Assembly: GCA_937997485.1 (NCBI GenBank)
Contig: CALKTH010000049.1
Coordinates: 1-64,000 of the forward strand
Reading direction: 5' to 3'
Source of the DNA: an uncultured Acidimicrobiales bacterium
GTDB lineage: Bacteria > Actinomycetota > Acidimicrobiia > Acidimicrobiales > SZUA-35
DNA length: 64,000 nucleotides
The number at the start of each line of letters is the position of its first letter. The stretch's first letter is position 1. The notes below the pieces were generated by a model. The model was not told the DNA's origin, searched no databases, and worked only from the letters and a program-made list of their open reading frames with translations. Positions 8,548 through 17,015 of this stretch are shown here, piece after piece. The translations under genes and the position numbers were made by a program.

Positions 8548-11500
8548 TCAGCGGAAGTCTCGAGACATCGAACTGGCGGCCAGCGGGAGCGGCTCGATCT
8601 TCTCCGCCACGATGTTCACCACCTCGCCCTGGCGCTCACAGCGTCCCCGCACCATCAGGGCCACGGCGTTGCGCGCCACCTTCCGGTATCGAGCCCAGCA
8701 CCCCACGCTCACCACCACATTGATCAGGCCCGTCTCATCCTCGAGCCCCATGAAGGTGGTGCCAGATGCGGTGGCCGGTCGCTGGCGATGAGTGACCACT
8801 CCAGCCACGATCACCTTCGACTTGTGTTCGATCTCTTGCAGACCAATGGCCGAGATCACGCCCAGCTCGTCGAGAGCGTCTCGCACGAATCGTGTGGGAT
8901 GCCCGTCGGCCGCCACCCCGGTGGCCCACAGGTCCGCCAACGCTTCCTCCCGCTCGCTCATCCCCGGAAGTTGAGGTGCCACCATGCCGGTGACGATGCC
9001 TGCCAGCTTGTCGTCGCCTCCTTGCACCACCGCCCCCGCCGTCCACAACGCCTCCCGCCGCCAGCTCCCCGAATCCTTCGACCCTCTCGAGCTGCCACCG
9101 CTCGAACTGCCACCTGGGAGTCCGGCCCCAACCGGACTCTGAGGTGGCAGTTCGGATGGGAAAGGAACAATGAGGGACTGGAAGCAGTCGAAGGCCCCAG
9201 CGGTGGCGAGGGCTTCGAGTTGTTCTTTGTTCAGTGGCTTGTCGGGACTACCTCGGCGGGCCACGTCTTCGATCGAGGCATAGGGAGCGTGTTCAGCGAT
9301 GGCGTCGGCCACCTCTGTTCCGATGTGGCGAACCGAACGAAGCCCAAGGCGGACCGACCACCCCTTGTCCCAACGTTCTCGAGCGATCTCCTCCGCACCT
9401 TTGACCAAGATCGGCGGTTCGATCACGCCCTCCGCCGTCGGTTCGAGAATCGCTCCGCCGCCTGAGGCATTCACGCACGGCGGGAGCGTCGGCACGCCAT
9501 GACGACGAGCGTCTTGCACGAGTGAGTGAGGTGAATAGAAGCCCATGGGCTGGGCGTTGAGGAGCGCAGCGCAGAACGCCGCTGGATAGTGCAGCTTGAT
9601 CCACGACGAGGAGTAGACGAGGTACGCGAAGCTGATCGAGTGGCTCTCGGGGAACCCGTAGTTCGCAAACGCCACGAGCTTGTGCCAGATCTCCTCGCCG
9701 ATCTCCTCATCGATCCCGTTGCGGATCATCCCAACGAACAAACGCTCCTTCAACCGCTCCATCCGAGCCCGGCTTCGCTTCGAGCCCATCGCTCGCCGGA
9801 GCTCGTCGGCCTCGGCGGGGGTGAAGCCAGCCACGTCGATCGCCATCTGCATCAGCTGCTCCTGGAAGAGCGGAATGCCGAGCGTCTTCTCCAACGAGTT
9901 CCGCAGCAGCGGATGGAGGTAGGTGACCTCTTCCTGTCCGTTGCGGCGGCGGATGTAGGGGTGGACCGACCCGCCCTGAATGGGGCCCGGGCGGATGAGG
10001 GCGATCTCGACAACGAGGTCGTAGAACGTGCGCGGGCGGAGCCGAGGCAGCGTGCTCATCTGGGCTCGGCTCTCCACCTGGAACACACCGATGGAGTCGG
10101 CGTGACAGAGCATGTCGTACACCGCGTCTTCCTGTTGCAGCGCTGCGAGATCGAGCTTCGGTTCGCCGAACAGATCAGTGAGCGACTGCGGGTGGTGTTG
10201 CTCGATGAGATCGACGCTGTAGTGCAACGCCGAGAGCATGCCGAGCCCGAGCAGATCGAACTTCACGAGGCCGGCAGCAGCGCAGTCGTCCTTGTCCCAT
10301 TGGAGGACCGTGCGGTTCGCCATCCGCCCCCACTCCACCGGGCACACCTCGATCACCGGGCGATCACACATCACCATGCCGCCGGAGTGAATGCCGAGGT
10401 GGCGAGGCAGATCTTCGAACTGCACGGCGAGCTCAATCACGTCGTCGGGAAGTTCTCCGTTTACGCCATCTGGCGCAGGGTTGCTGGCCGAGTGGTGGCC
10501 GAAGACAGCCTGACGCGGCTCCGAGGCTGGAAGACTGGTGGGTCCGTCGTAGAGGGGGACATCGATGCCGCTCTTGGTTGTTGTCACCTCACGCCCGCGG
10601 CCTCGTTGGCGGCCACTCGATTCCACGACGGCGGCCGGGGCGGCAGGAGAAGAAATGCTCGGGTTGTTGAAGCTGGCGCCTCCGCCTCGGGCCGCAGTTG
10701 GGTCGTCAACAATGATGCGACCGGGACCGCGGACGGGCTCGACTTGGCGCTTCAAGCCACTCCAACGATCGATCGATTTGGCGAAGGCATCTTGCTGGCC
10801 GGTGGCGTAACCCAGTGCCTTGGCCGCGTCTCGGACTGAGGACTTCGCCCGGTACGTGATCACGTTCGCCACCTGCGCTGCATGCCGGCGACCGTGTCGT
10901 TCGTACACGTACTGGATTGCCTCTTCGCGACGATCGGATTCGATGTCGAGATCGATGTCGGGCGGTCCGTCTCGCTCCGGGGCCAGGAACCGTTCAAAAA
11001 GGAGGCCCAAGCTCACCGCATCGGCCTTGGTGATGCCGAGCACGTAGCAAACAGCAGAATTCGCAGCGCTGCCGCGGCCCTGGCAGAGGATGTCGGAGCG
11101 GCGACAGAAGTCGACGATGTCCCACACCACGAGGAAGTAGCCGGGGAAACCGAGGTGTTCGATCAGGTCGAGTTCGTGATCGAGCTGCTCCCACGCTCCG
11201 GGCACAAAGGGGGCATCACGGGTGCCGTAGCGAGGGACGCCCGCCACCTCGACGAGCTGCCGGAGGTAGGCCATCTCGCTGAGCGGTGTGCCGTCAGGCC
11301 CGAGCGGGCAAGGGAACGGCGGGAGGCTGGGGGCCATGAGGCTGAGATCGAACGCGCAGGCCAAGCCCATCTCGGCGGCTCGCTCCACCACACCGGGGTA
11401 GCGAGCGAAGCGCCGGGCTTGCTCGTCGCCGGATCGAAGGTGGGCTCCCGCTGCGGCGGGGAGCCAGCCCTCTACTTCATCAAGGCTGCGACGGGAACGG

Positions 11501-12492
11501 ACGGCCGCCATCGCTGTGGCCAGCCGGCGGCGGGCAGGGAACGCATAATGCACGTTGTTGGTGGCGATGATCTCAACGCCAGCCTTCATAGCCAAGGTGA
11601 CCATGGCGTCGTTGCGGGCGCTGTCGAGCGGAGCGCCGTGATCCCACAGCTCGACCACGACGTTCTGTCGGCCAAAGCGTTCGATCAGCTTGCGCAACTC
11701 ACGTTCGGCTGCCGCCGGACCCTCTCGCTCCAAGGTGCGGGGCACCGAGCCTTTACGGCAGCCGGTGAGGACAAGCCAGTGATCCGCCTCTCCCGGCTCA
11801 AGCCAGCGGTCGAGGCTCGACATCGACATGCGGGGCGCACCCTTCTCGCCCGCCAGCTGCGCTTCGCTGATGACTCGAGCGAGGGCGGCGTAGCCCTTTG
11901 GGTTTCTGGCAAGGACGAGGAGATGGCCGCCGTCGGGGTCTGGTTGGCCGGGGCTGATGTCGAGCTTGTCGATGGTCAGCTCGGCACCGAAGACCGTGGG
12001 CATGCCGACTTCTCGGGCTGCCTCGGAGAAGCGAACCACGCCGTAGAAACCGTCATGATCGGTGACGGCGAGGGCTTGGAGATCGAGGCGGGCCGCCTCT
12101 TCGGCCAGCTCTTCGGGGGACGAGGCGCCGTCGAGGAAACTGAAACTGGAGTGACAGTGCAGCTCAGCGTAAGGAATCGTGCTCGTTCGACGGATCACCG
12201 CCGGCGGCTCGTACGCCCCTCGCTTGGCCGACCAAGCGGGCGAGTCTCCCCCGTCGCCACCTGGCGGCACGTGGTCGTCGAGGCTCGGCCGGCTCCCAGC
12301 GAAGGTTTCCCCACCGGACTTCGAACTCGGCGAACGGCCGCTCTCGATCGAGGTCTCACCGGTTCCCGGCGCCTGCCAACCGGAGCCACTCACCTTCTTT
12401 CCGCGCCGAGGATCAGCTCCATCGGGTGGACGTCGATCCGAGAGTGCCTTCTCGATCTCCTTCCACGGAACCGGCGGATTACCCCATCCCAT
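8548..12492 (-). CDS. dnaE2: Error-prone DNA polymerase DnaE2, LexA-controlled
   Basis: SOS mutasome polymerase, a C-family alpha-subunit paralogue that copies past lesions together with ImuA and ImuB. The N-terminus MGWGNPPVPW is characteristic of actinobacterial DnaE2. The PHP domain begins near residue 107 (YAELHCHSSFSFLDGA), and the polymerase carboxylates lie in PDIDLDIE near residue 510. The C-terminal OB-fold is present (GLEDETGLINVVVS). At 1314 residues it is much longer than the usual 1050-1150. The excess is low-complexity sequence at about 24-100, 584-670 and 1105-1150; the last contains a palindromic repeat. A LexA box and leaderless -10 lie at the start codon. imuA and imuB lie about 17-23 kb away. 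Confidence 0.96.
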   Translation of the reverse strand: MGWGNPPVPWKEIEKALSDRRPPDGADPRRGKKVSGSGWQAPGTGETSIESGRSPSSKSGGETFAGSRPSLDDHVPPGGDGGDSPAWSAKRGAYEPPAVIRRTSTIPYAELHCHSSFSFLDGASSPEELAEEAARLDLQALAVTDHDGFYGVVRFSEAAREVGMPTVFGAELTIDKLDISPGQPDPDGGHLLVLARNPKGYAALARVISEAQLAGEKGAPRMSMSSLDRWLEPGEADHWLVLTGCRKGSVPRTLEREGPAAAERELRKLIERFGRQNVVVELWDHGAPLDSARNDAMVTLAMKAGVEIIATNNVHYAFPARRRLATAMAAVRSRRSLDEVEGWLPAAAGAHLRSGDEQARRFARYPGVVERAAEMGLACAFDLSLMAPSLPPFPCPLGPDGTPLSEMAYLRQLVEVAGVPRYGTRDAPFVPGAWEQLDHELDLIEHLGFPGYFLVVWDIVDFCRRSDILCQGRGSAANSAVCYVLGITKADAVSLGLLFERFLAPERDGPPDIDLDIESDRREEAIQYVYERHGRRHAAQVANVITYRAKSSVRDAAKALGYATGQQDAFAKSIDRWSGLKRQVEPVRGPGRIIVDDPTAARGGGASFNNPSISSPAAPAAVVESSGRQRGRGREVTTTKSGIDVPLYDGPTSLPASEPRQAVFGHHSASNPAPDGVNGELPDDVIELAVQFEDLPRHLGIHSGGMVMCDRPVIEVCPVEWGRMANRTVLQWDKDDCAAAGLVKFDLLGLGMLSALHYSVDLIEQHHPQSLTDLFGEPKLDLAALQQEDAVYDMLCHADSIGVFQVESRAQMSTLPRLRPRTFYDLVVEIALIRPGPIQGGSVHPYIRRRNGQEEVTYLHPLLRNSLEKTLGIPLFQEQLMQMAIDVAGFTPAEADELRRAMGSKRSRARMERLKERLFVGMIRNGIDEEIGEEIWHKLVAFANYGFPESHSISFAYLVYSSSWIKLHYPAAFCAALLNAQPMGFYSPHSLVQDARRHGVPTLPPCVNASGGGAILEPTAEGVIEPPILVKGAEEIARERWDKGWSVRLGLRSVRHIGTEVADAIAEHAPYASIEDVARRGSPDKPLNKEQLEALATAGAFDCFQSLIVPFPSELPPQSPVGAGLPGGSSSGGSSRGSKDSGSWRREALWTAGAVVQGGDDKLAGIVTGMVAPQLPGMSEREEALADLWATGVAADGHPTRFVRDALDELGVISAIGLQEIEHKSKVIVAGVVTHRQRPATASGTTFMGLEDETGLINVVVSVGCWARYRKVARNAVALMVRGRCERQGEVVNIVAEKIEPLPLAASSMSRDFR
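9105..9152. repeat. Hairpin repeat B, copy inside dnaE2
   Basis: A 48-bp imperfect palindrome: AACTGCCACCTGGGAGTCC and its near-complement GGACTCTGAGGTGGCAGTT, with a short loop. It is the same length and nearly the same sequence as the perfect hairpin at 29484-29531. It is translated in frame as roughly residues 1114-1129 of DnaE2, within a Gly/Ser-rich segment absent from the conserved core. Confidence 0.85.
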
Positions 12493-12498
12493 CCAACC

Positions 12499-12504
12499 AC
12501 GTTA
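12499..12504 (-). promoter_or_regulatory. -10 element of dnaE2 (leaderless)
   Basis: On the minus strand TAACGT is followed by six bases (GGTTGG) and the ATG of dnaE2. The LexA box begins 2 bp further upstream, so a bound repressor would block RNA polymerase. Confidence 0.6.
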
Positions 12505-12505
12505 T

Positions 12506-12519
12506 CGAACACTTGTTCG
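12506..12519. promoter_or_regulatory. LexA/SOS box of dnaE2
   Basis: CGAAC-ACTT-GTTCG matches the actinobacterial SOS box (TCGAAC-N4-GTTCGA) and has the same 14-bp core as the box in front of imuA (31981-31994). It ends 13 bp before the dnaE2 start codon. Confidence 0.9.
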
Positions 12520-12531
12520 CTCGCGCCATCT

Positions 12532-12576
12532 CCGAAATTTCGTGTCCAGCCCACCGTTCCGGTGGGCTGACGCTGC
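12532..12576 (+). repeat. REP-like repeat C, copy 1
   Basis: A 45-bp unit carrying the palindrome CGAAATTTCG and a hairpin AGCCCACCG-TTC-CGGTGGGCT with a perfect 9-bp stem. The inverted copy at 12944-12988 differs at one base. It lies just upstream of the dnaE2 LexA box. Confidence 0.88.
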
Positions 12577-12943
12577 GAGAAGAGACGAAAGGTCGGCTTC
12601 CGCTGCAGTTTCGGCGAACTCTCGAGGGCGCCGAGGGGAACGACCATCGAGAGGAGCCCTCACAAGCGAGGCAACAGTCGCGACGGGCCGGGGAACACTC
12701 ACACCCACTGGGCGGCGCCCGATCAGTGTCTGCCACCAGCGTCAAAGCCGACCTCAGAACCGCACTCGTCCTGAGTCAATCTCGCCTCGCCTCGGCCGAG
12801 TCGATCGCTAGCCATCTCGCCTCGGCTGGGCCGGCCTCGACTGCGACTCCGTCCGCTTCGCCAACGCTGGCCTCGCCGGCATTGCGGCCACCTCGCCTCC
12901 GCGGTCCGAAATCGCAGTGCTGGACGCCCTCGACTCGGTTCTT

Positions 12944-12988
12944 GCAGCGTCAGCCCACCGGAACGGTGGGCTGGGCACGAAATTTCGG
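12944..12988 (-). repeat. REP-like repeat C, inverted copy 2
   Basis: The reverse complement matches 12532-12576 at 44 of 45 positions. Its hairpin is AGCCCACCG-GAA-CGGTGGGCT. The two copies face each other across about 370 bp, the arrangement typical of paired REP/BIME elements. Confidence 0.88.
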
Positions 12989-12999
12989 CTGGGCGCGAG

Positions 13000-13033
13000 C
13001 GAGCCGTCGTCCGGGGAGAGGGACGACGGCTCG
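13000..13033 (-). terminator. Hairpin terminator after the lipoprotein gene
   Basis: CGAGCCGTCGTCC and GGACGACGGCTCG form a perfect 13-bp stem around an 8-base loop. It lies 80 bp downstream of the stop codon of the minus-strand gene at 13113. Confidence 0.7.
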
Positions 13034-13112
13034 GTCTTGTGCCTGACGGCGATGTTCAATCGGCCTGCCGCCGACGGCGGTGATCAGCGGTTATGGCCGA
13101 CCATGTGGCGCA

Positions 13113-13565
13113 TCAGATGCAGGCGGCGATAGCGGCTTCGAGAGCGGCTTGCGAGGCGGGAGCTTCAGTGTCCACGGCGAAGTCGGTGACCGAAACGCCT
13201 TCAGCTTCCATGCCATCAACGATGCAGTTGGCCTGCTCTTCGGTGATTGTGCCATCACCGGTCATGCCGTCGATGAACTCCTGGCGAGCGTCAAGACCCT
13301 CACCCTCGATGAGGCCGGCAAGATCGTCACCGCTCGAACACTCGAGCGTGGCGTCGGTGAATGCGGCTTGAGCATCAGCTTCGGGCGTGCCGGTGGCGTC
13401 CTGGGGCTCGAAACCGGCGGCGATGAACTTGTCCATCGTGCAGGCTGCGGCCTCTTCGCTCATGCCAGCCTCAACCAGATCGGCGATGCCGTCTTCACGA
13501 GTAAACGAGCAGGCGCTGGCAACGAGGGCCAACACAGCAAGCACAAGGGCGAATGACTTCTTCAT
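13113..13565 (-). CDS. Small lipoprotein with two Cys/Asp helical repeats
   Basis: A 150-residue lipoprotein. The ATG at 13565 is preceded by GGAGGAAG, and the lipobox is ASAC after MKKSFALVLAVLALV. Two related segments follow: EEAAACTMDKFIAAGF and EEQANCIVDGMEAEGV, each with A-x-C-x-x-D. The second half (EFIDGMTGDGTITEEQ) closely resembles the C-terminal domain of the lipoprotein at 6379 (FIDEMISDGSVDLSE). Function unknown. Paired cysteines suggest disulfides outside the membrane. It stands alone between the dnaE2 upstream region and the TetR operon and has its own terminator hairpin. Confidence 0.75.
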   Translation of the reverse strand: MKKSFALVLAVLALVASACSFTREDGIADLVEAGMSEEAAACTMDKFIAAGFEPQDATGTPEADAQAAFTDATLECSSGDDLAGLIEGEGLDARQEFIDGMTGDGTITEEQANCIVDGMEAEGVSVTDFAVDTEAPASQAALEAAIAACI

Positions 13566-13652
13566 GGGACTTCCTCCGAATCGATGTGTTGGCAACGTAC
13601 GACGGGAGTCGACGTCGCCTCAGTGATCCAGAACACACAGGGCCAAGATTTC

Positions 13653-14288
13653 TCAGCCAGGATCGACGGTGAACTGCGCTCCGAGCTGATCCACGAACGG
13701 AGCCGAGAGGCGACTGAGCCCCTCAAGCGCCGCAAACAGGCGGGTGGCCCGGTCGTCGTTGCCTTCCAGTCGGGACATCGTCTCGATCCCCAAGAACAGT
13801 GCGGCCATCGCGTACGCGAAGTCGTCGACGGGGATGAACGGCCCGATGGGCCAGTCGGCCATGATGCGCCGGAGTGCATCGGCCACGAGAACGTTCCACG
13901 GTTCGAGCGTGGCAATCACGCGAGGGCCGAAGTCGCTGTTTGCCGCCCACCCACCGGCGATGGCGGCGAGTGCCGAGGCGTCGGGGTCGTCGTCGCCGGC
14001 ATGCAGCTCCGAGGCGATTCGCACGAGGCCGGCAAGGTCCTCCACGTCTTTGAGCCGTTCTTCGAATCGGGCCATGCGGCGCACGTTCGCCCGCTCGAGA
14101 GCAGAGAGCAGGAGCTCCTCGACCGAACCGAAGTGGTAGAAGACGAGTGCCTGGTTGAAGTCGCCAACCCGGGCGATGGCACGAGCGCTGGTGTTGATCA
14201 AACCTTCGAGCCGCACCGTTTCCAGTGCGGCGTCGAGGATCTTGTTCTTGGTTTCCTCACCAGCTCGGCTGGTCTTGCGGGTGGCCAC
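13653..14288 (-). CDS. TetR-family transcriptional regulator
   Basis: A 211-residue repressor-type protein. The N-terminal TetR helix-turn-helix is about residues 10-60 (NKILDAALETVRLEG, ARVGDFNQALVFYHFGSVEELL). A helical ligand-binding domain follows. The frame is open upstream, but GTG at 14288 gives the family's usual length and places the HTH normally. It is the third gene after a membrane protein and a DCC protein on the same strand, with 34 bp to the DCC gene. Two near-identical palindromes lie upstream of the first gene, so it probably represses its own operon. The ligand is unknown. Confidence 0.85.
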   Translation of the reverse strand: MATRKTSRAGEETKNKILDAALETVRLEGLINTSARAIARVGDFNQALVFYHFGSVEELLLSALERANVRRMARFEERLKDVEDLAGLVRIASELHAGDDDPDASALAAIAGGWAANSDFGPRVIATLEPWNVLVADALRRIMADWPIGPFIPVDDFAYAMAALFLGIETMSRLEGNDDRATRLFAALEGLSRLSAPFVDQLGAQFTVDPG

Positions 14289-14322
14289 GGCAAGGAGTCT
14301 GGCCGAGGAGCACCCGCTTTGC

Positions 14323-14808
14323 TCAGACGGGCGAGGCAAAGGAAACCTCGCACGATCCGGGCTCGACGGCTGCTGCAACATCGTGGAGCTCACGATCCGA
14401 CAGGAAGCCGTTGGCCACGCCCCGCCCGGCCGAGACGGCGTGGAACACACGCTGAGCGATCGGGCGAAGGCCCGGTTTCTGGAGCCGCTGGGCGAGAGAT
14501 GCATAGCGACGAAGAGCGGCGAGACAGACGATGAAAGCGTCGGGCCCCACCCAGGTGGCGCCCACGGGGTCGACCACCACGAGCTCGTCACCTGTGGGCA
14601 CCATGTCGCCCGCCCACTCGGCCACGACGGGGTCCGAGGCCGCCAGGAAACGGAGCGGGACCAGCTGCTCCTGAGAGGTGAGCCAGCTTCGGCAGCGCCG
14701 ACAGACCTCGCATCGATCGTCGTACACGACGGTCAGGAACGCGAGCGGCTCGCCGTTGGCATCAAGCCAGCCCAACGGCGAGCGTGCGCTCGGTTGACCC
14801 TCAATCAT
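14323..14808 (-). CDS. DCC-family (DUF393) thiol-disulfide protein
   Basis: A 161-residue protein of the DUF393/DCC family, thioredoxin-like proteins thought to handle thiol-disulfide chemistry. The signature YDDRCEVCRRCRSWL (about residues 30-44) holds the Y-D-x-x-C-x-x-C core. Later segments such as LRFLAASD, GDELVVVDP and VGPDAFIVCLAAL fit the family. The start at 14808 overlaps the stop of the upstream membrane-protein gene as ATGA, so the two are translationally coupled. A redox role for the membrane partner is inferred from context only. Confidence 0.8.
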   Translation of the reverse strand: MIEGQPSARSPLGWLDANGEPLAFLTVVYDDRCEVCRRCRSWLTSQEQLVPLRFLAASDPVVAEWAGDMVPTGDELVVVDPVGATWVGPDAFIVCLAALRRYASLAQRLQKPGLRPIAQRVFHAVSAGRGVANGFLSDRELHDVAAAVEPGSCEVSFASPV

Positions 14809-15278
14809 CGAGCCGGCATTGCGGGTGGGGTCGGCATGCTGCCCGGCGCCGGAGGCGGGGGACGGAAGGCCGTGGGGTTCGGAATGTTCATGCCACCCTT
14901 GCGATCTCGGTAGGTGCGGATGCGCCAGAACACGAACATGTTCGTCAGGTGAATCACACCGAGGCTCAGCATCAGGGCCCCGAGGCGTTGCACCAGGCTG
15001 TTCACGGCGAGGGTGAGCGTGGCCTGTTCCTGCACCTTGTAGAGCAGGAGGGCGTAGCCGAGGTTCAGCAGGTAGAACCCGACGACCAGCAGGTGATTCA
15101 CCGCTCCGGCGAGGCGCTCGTCTTCGAACACATCGTGCAGGAACAGCGCACCGTTCTTGTGGAGCGTGCGAGCCAGCCACACCACCATCGTCAGAGCGAT
15201 GACGGCGTACACGAGGTAGAGCTGCACTGCTCGGCCGTCGGTGATCGTCTCCATTGCCAGTTGCGGAATCATCTGCAT
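14805..15278 (-). CDS. Small integral membrane protein, first gene of the TetR operon
   Basis: A 157-residue protein with three or four hydrophobic helices (LYLVYAVIALTMVVWLA, LLVVGFYLLNLGYALLLY, GALMLSLGVIHLTNMFVFW) and a Pro-rich tail. The start at 15278 (MQMIPQLAME) is supported by GGAAAGG upstream. No family is recognised. It overlaps the DCC gene by 4 bp and is followed by tetR. Two palindromes lie about 28 and 57 bp upstream of its start and would control it. It may be the effector or transporter governed by the regulator. Confidence 0.7.
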   Translation of the reverse strand: MQMIPQLAMETITDGRAVQLYLVYAVIALTMVVWLARTLHKNGALFLHDVFEDERLAGAVNHLLVVGFYLLNLGYALLLYKVQEQATLTLAVNSLVQRLGALMLSLGVIHLTNMFVFWRIRTYRDRKGGMNIPNPTAFRPPPPAPGSMPTPPAMPAR

Positions 15279-15305
15279 CCATACCTTTCCGGCGCTTCGC
15301 CGTAG

Positions 15306-15325
15306 AGTTGAGCATTTGCTCAACT
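15306..15325. promoter_or_regulatory. Probable TetR operator 1
   Basis: AGTTGAGC-ATTT-GCTCAACT is a perfect 8-bp inverted repeat with a 4-bp centre. It shares TTGAGC-N4-GCTCAA with the palindrome 27 bp away (centre to centre). It lies upstream of the membrane protein/DCC/TetR operon. Confidence 0.7.
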
Positions 15326-15334
15326 TTCGATTTC

Positions 15335-15350
15335 TTGAGCGTACGCTCAA
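15335..15350. promoter_or_regulatory. Probable TetR operator 2
   Basis: TTGAGCGTACGCTCAA is a perfect 16-bp palindrome fitting TTGAGC-N4-GCTCAA. It could also affect the divergent Septum_form-type gene that starts near 15489. Confidence 0.7.
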
Positions 15351-15488
15351 ATCATCAAGGGGGTCAACGGTCTTCTTCGTGGCACACGTCACGTCCCGAG
15401 GCCCCAAACCGATTCGATGGGACCGCCAGGACGGGCGGACCTCCCCAAAACGTCAAGATCCGAGCCTCAGTCCGTCGATTTCACACAC

Positions 15489-16091
15489 GTGAACCGTCCG
15501 ATCGCACCCGACGCCGACGACGGCGGAGCGTGGGAGCGCCTGCCGGTCTTGATCGTTGCCGCGGCCGTGGTGATCCTCGGCGGGACCACGGTCATCACTC
15601 TCGCCCGCTCACCGCTGCGCTACATCGACAACCTCGAGGTGGGGCAGTGCTTCAACGAGTCCGAAGACGCCACTGATCCGACGATCGAACTCGTCGACTG
15701 CGACCAGCCGCACGACGCTCAGGTGTTCGCTACCGACGCAACGTTCGATTCCGCCGCTCACGATCCGAACAACGATGCGACGAGCACCGGTCCCGCAGAA
15801 GAGACGGGCTCGGCAGAGACCACCGTCGTCGAGAACGGCGGACCCAGTGACGCCTTAACCGACCCCACCACCAAGGCGCTCGACACGTTCGGAACCAGCC
15901 CGTCGGCCAACTTCTCCATGTGTGAGGCCGCGTTCCGCACCACCGTCGCCGCCGAGTTTCGTGCCGAAGGCGTCACGCTGTTCACCTACGAAGACTTTGA
16001 CGTCGAACAGGGTCCCGGTCACTTCTGGTGCATCGCGTTCCACCCGGATCAACAGCTGACATCCTCGGTTCTGTCCGAGCCCCTCGGCTAG
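15489..16091 (+). CDS. Membrane-anchored Septum_form-type protein (1)
   Basis: About 200 residues with a short cytoplasmic N-terminus, one transmembrane helix (LPVLIVAAAVVILGGTTVITL) and an extracellular domain. The domain opens with VGQCFNESE, then VDCDQPHDAQVF, and has later cysteines in FSMCEAAF and HFWCIAF. This VGxCF...C-x-x-PHxxEVF pattern is that of Septum_form/DUF4190-associated actinobacterial proteins. The GTG at 15489 is preferred over an in-frame ATG at 15417 because the intervening codons lack the local G/C third-position bias. The domain name does not prove a role in division. It is followed by a paralogue at 16131. Confidence 0.65.
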   Translation: MNRPIAPDADDGGAWERLPVLIVAAAVVILGGTTVITLARSPLRYIDNLEVGQCFNESEDATDPTIELVDCDQPHDAQVFATDATFDSAAHDPNNDATSTGPAEETGSAETTVVENGGPSDALTDPTTKALDTFGTSPSANFSMCEAAFRTTVAAEFRAEGVTLFTYEDFDVEQGPGHFWCIAFHPDQQLTSSVLSEPLG

Positions 16092-16130
16092 GCACGCAGC
16101 TCAAGTGAATCTCAGCGGCGTCGATACCAC

Positions 16131-17015
16131 GTGATGAGCCAGCACGAACAAGGCTTCGACCCCACTCTCGGATCGCTGCCCCCTGCCCCCGAGATCGTCG
16201 CCCTCACGCCTCCCGTTCCGCCATCTTCGGGCCACATGCAAGTGGGCCAACGCCAGGCAACGCTGGCATCCCCTCCTCCTCCCACCGGCTGCCGCACATG
16301 CGCCGCCACCCCGACGGACACTTTCACGTTTCGAGAGGTGGCCGGCGGCTTCTTCACGTGGAAGATGAAGACGACGGAGGGCACGTTCTGCGGACCCTGC
16401 GCGCAGTCACTCGGCCGAGCAGCGCAAAGCCGGACCGCGACGACCGGCTGGTTCGGCTTCCTCGCCGCCGTCATCAACTTGGGTGTCATCCCCATGAACG
16501 CAGTTGGGCTCCGAAGGGCAGCAGCGCTGCCAGCGAATCCCAATAGCAGTTCGCTCGATCCCGGCTCCTCGTTCTTCAAACGACCCGGTGCCTTCGTGAT
16601 GTTGGCTGTCTTCGGGCTGCTGGGCTTTGTCGCCGTGAGCGCGGCCACCGACTCCACCAAGACGATCGACCGAATGAATGTCGGTGAGTGCTTCGCCGAT
16701 CCGGGCCTGGGCGAGATCACCACGGTCGAGGAACTTGCCTGCGACGAACCGCATGAACTCGAGGTGTTCCACCGAGGCACCCTCATGGGCTTCAGCAGCT
16801 TCCCGGCGGAGGACGTCATGTTCGATGTGACAGATGCGGGCTGCATCGAAGCGTTCGCTGGCTACGTCGGGACGTCGTACGAGAACTCCAGCTTCTACTT
16901 CTCCGTCATCTCGCCAACGAGTCTCAGCTGGCGCCAAGGTGATCGCGACTACATCTGCTTGCTCACCCCAGCGAGCGGGTCCACGGTGGGGTCGGCCCGA
17001 GATTCAGGGCGCTGA
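16131..17015 (+). CDS. Septum_form-type membrane protein with N-terminal zinc ribbon (2)
   Basis: A 294-residue protein. The N-terminal region has a C-x2-C...C-x2-C ribbon (CRTCAATPTDTF, GTFCGPCAQSL; about 54-95). Two hydrophobic helices follow (about 105-125 and 150-170, AFVMLAVFGLLGFVAVSA). The external domain has VGECFADPGLGEIT, CDEPHELEVF and SWRQGDRDYICLL. It is closest in the window to the lipoprotein at 21735 (same GEI, PTxxSWxQGDR and SG endings). The start may be GTG 16131 or ATG 16134. Its last 12 bp overlap the convergent gene at 17004. Confidence 0.75.
   Translation: MMSQHEQGFDPTLGSLPPAPEIVALTPPVPPSSGHMQVGQRQATLASPPPPTGCRTCAATPTDTFTFREVAGGFFTWKMKTTEGTFCGPCAQSLGRAAQSRTATTGWFGFLAAVINLGVIPMNAVGLRRAAALPANPNSSSLDPGSSFFKRPGAFVMLAVFGLLGFVAVSAATDSTKTIDRMNVGECFADPGLGEITTVEELACDEPHELEVFHRGTLMGFSSFPAEDVMFDVTDAGCIEAFAGYVGTSYENSSFYFSVISPTSLSWRQGDRDYICLLTPASGSTVGSARDSGR

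Larger units (their letters stand above)
12577..13112. other. Non-coding stretch between dnaE2 and a lipoprotein gene
   Basis: Roughly 540 bp with no reading frame that has a credible start, codon bias and family resemblance. It holds the second repeat C copy and one terminator hairpin. One plus-strand stretch near 12745-12840 reads like short helical peptide (LRTALVLSQSRLASAE), but it has no start signal and is followed by low-complexity sequence. It could be a gene remnant or noise. Confidence 0.5.

Noticed and set aside
12577-12943. A small gene between the repeat C copies
   Set aside because: The candidate peptide has no start signal or recognisable family, and codon bias is weak. Described as non-coding with a possible remnant.
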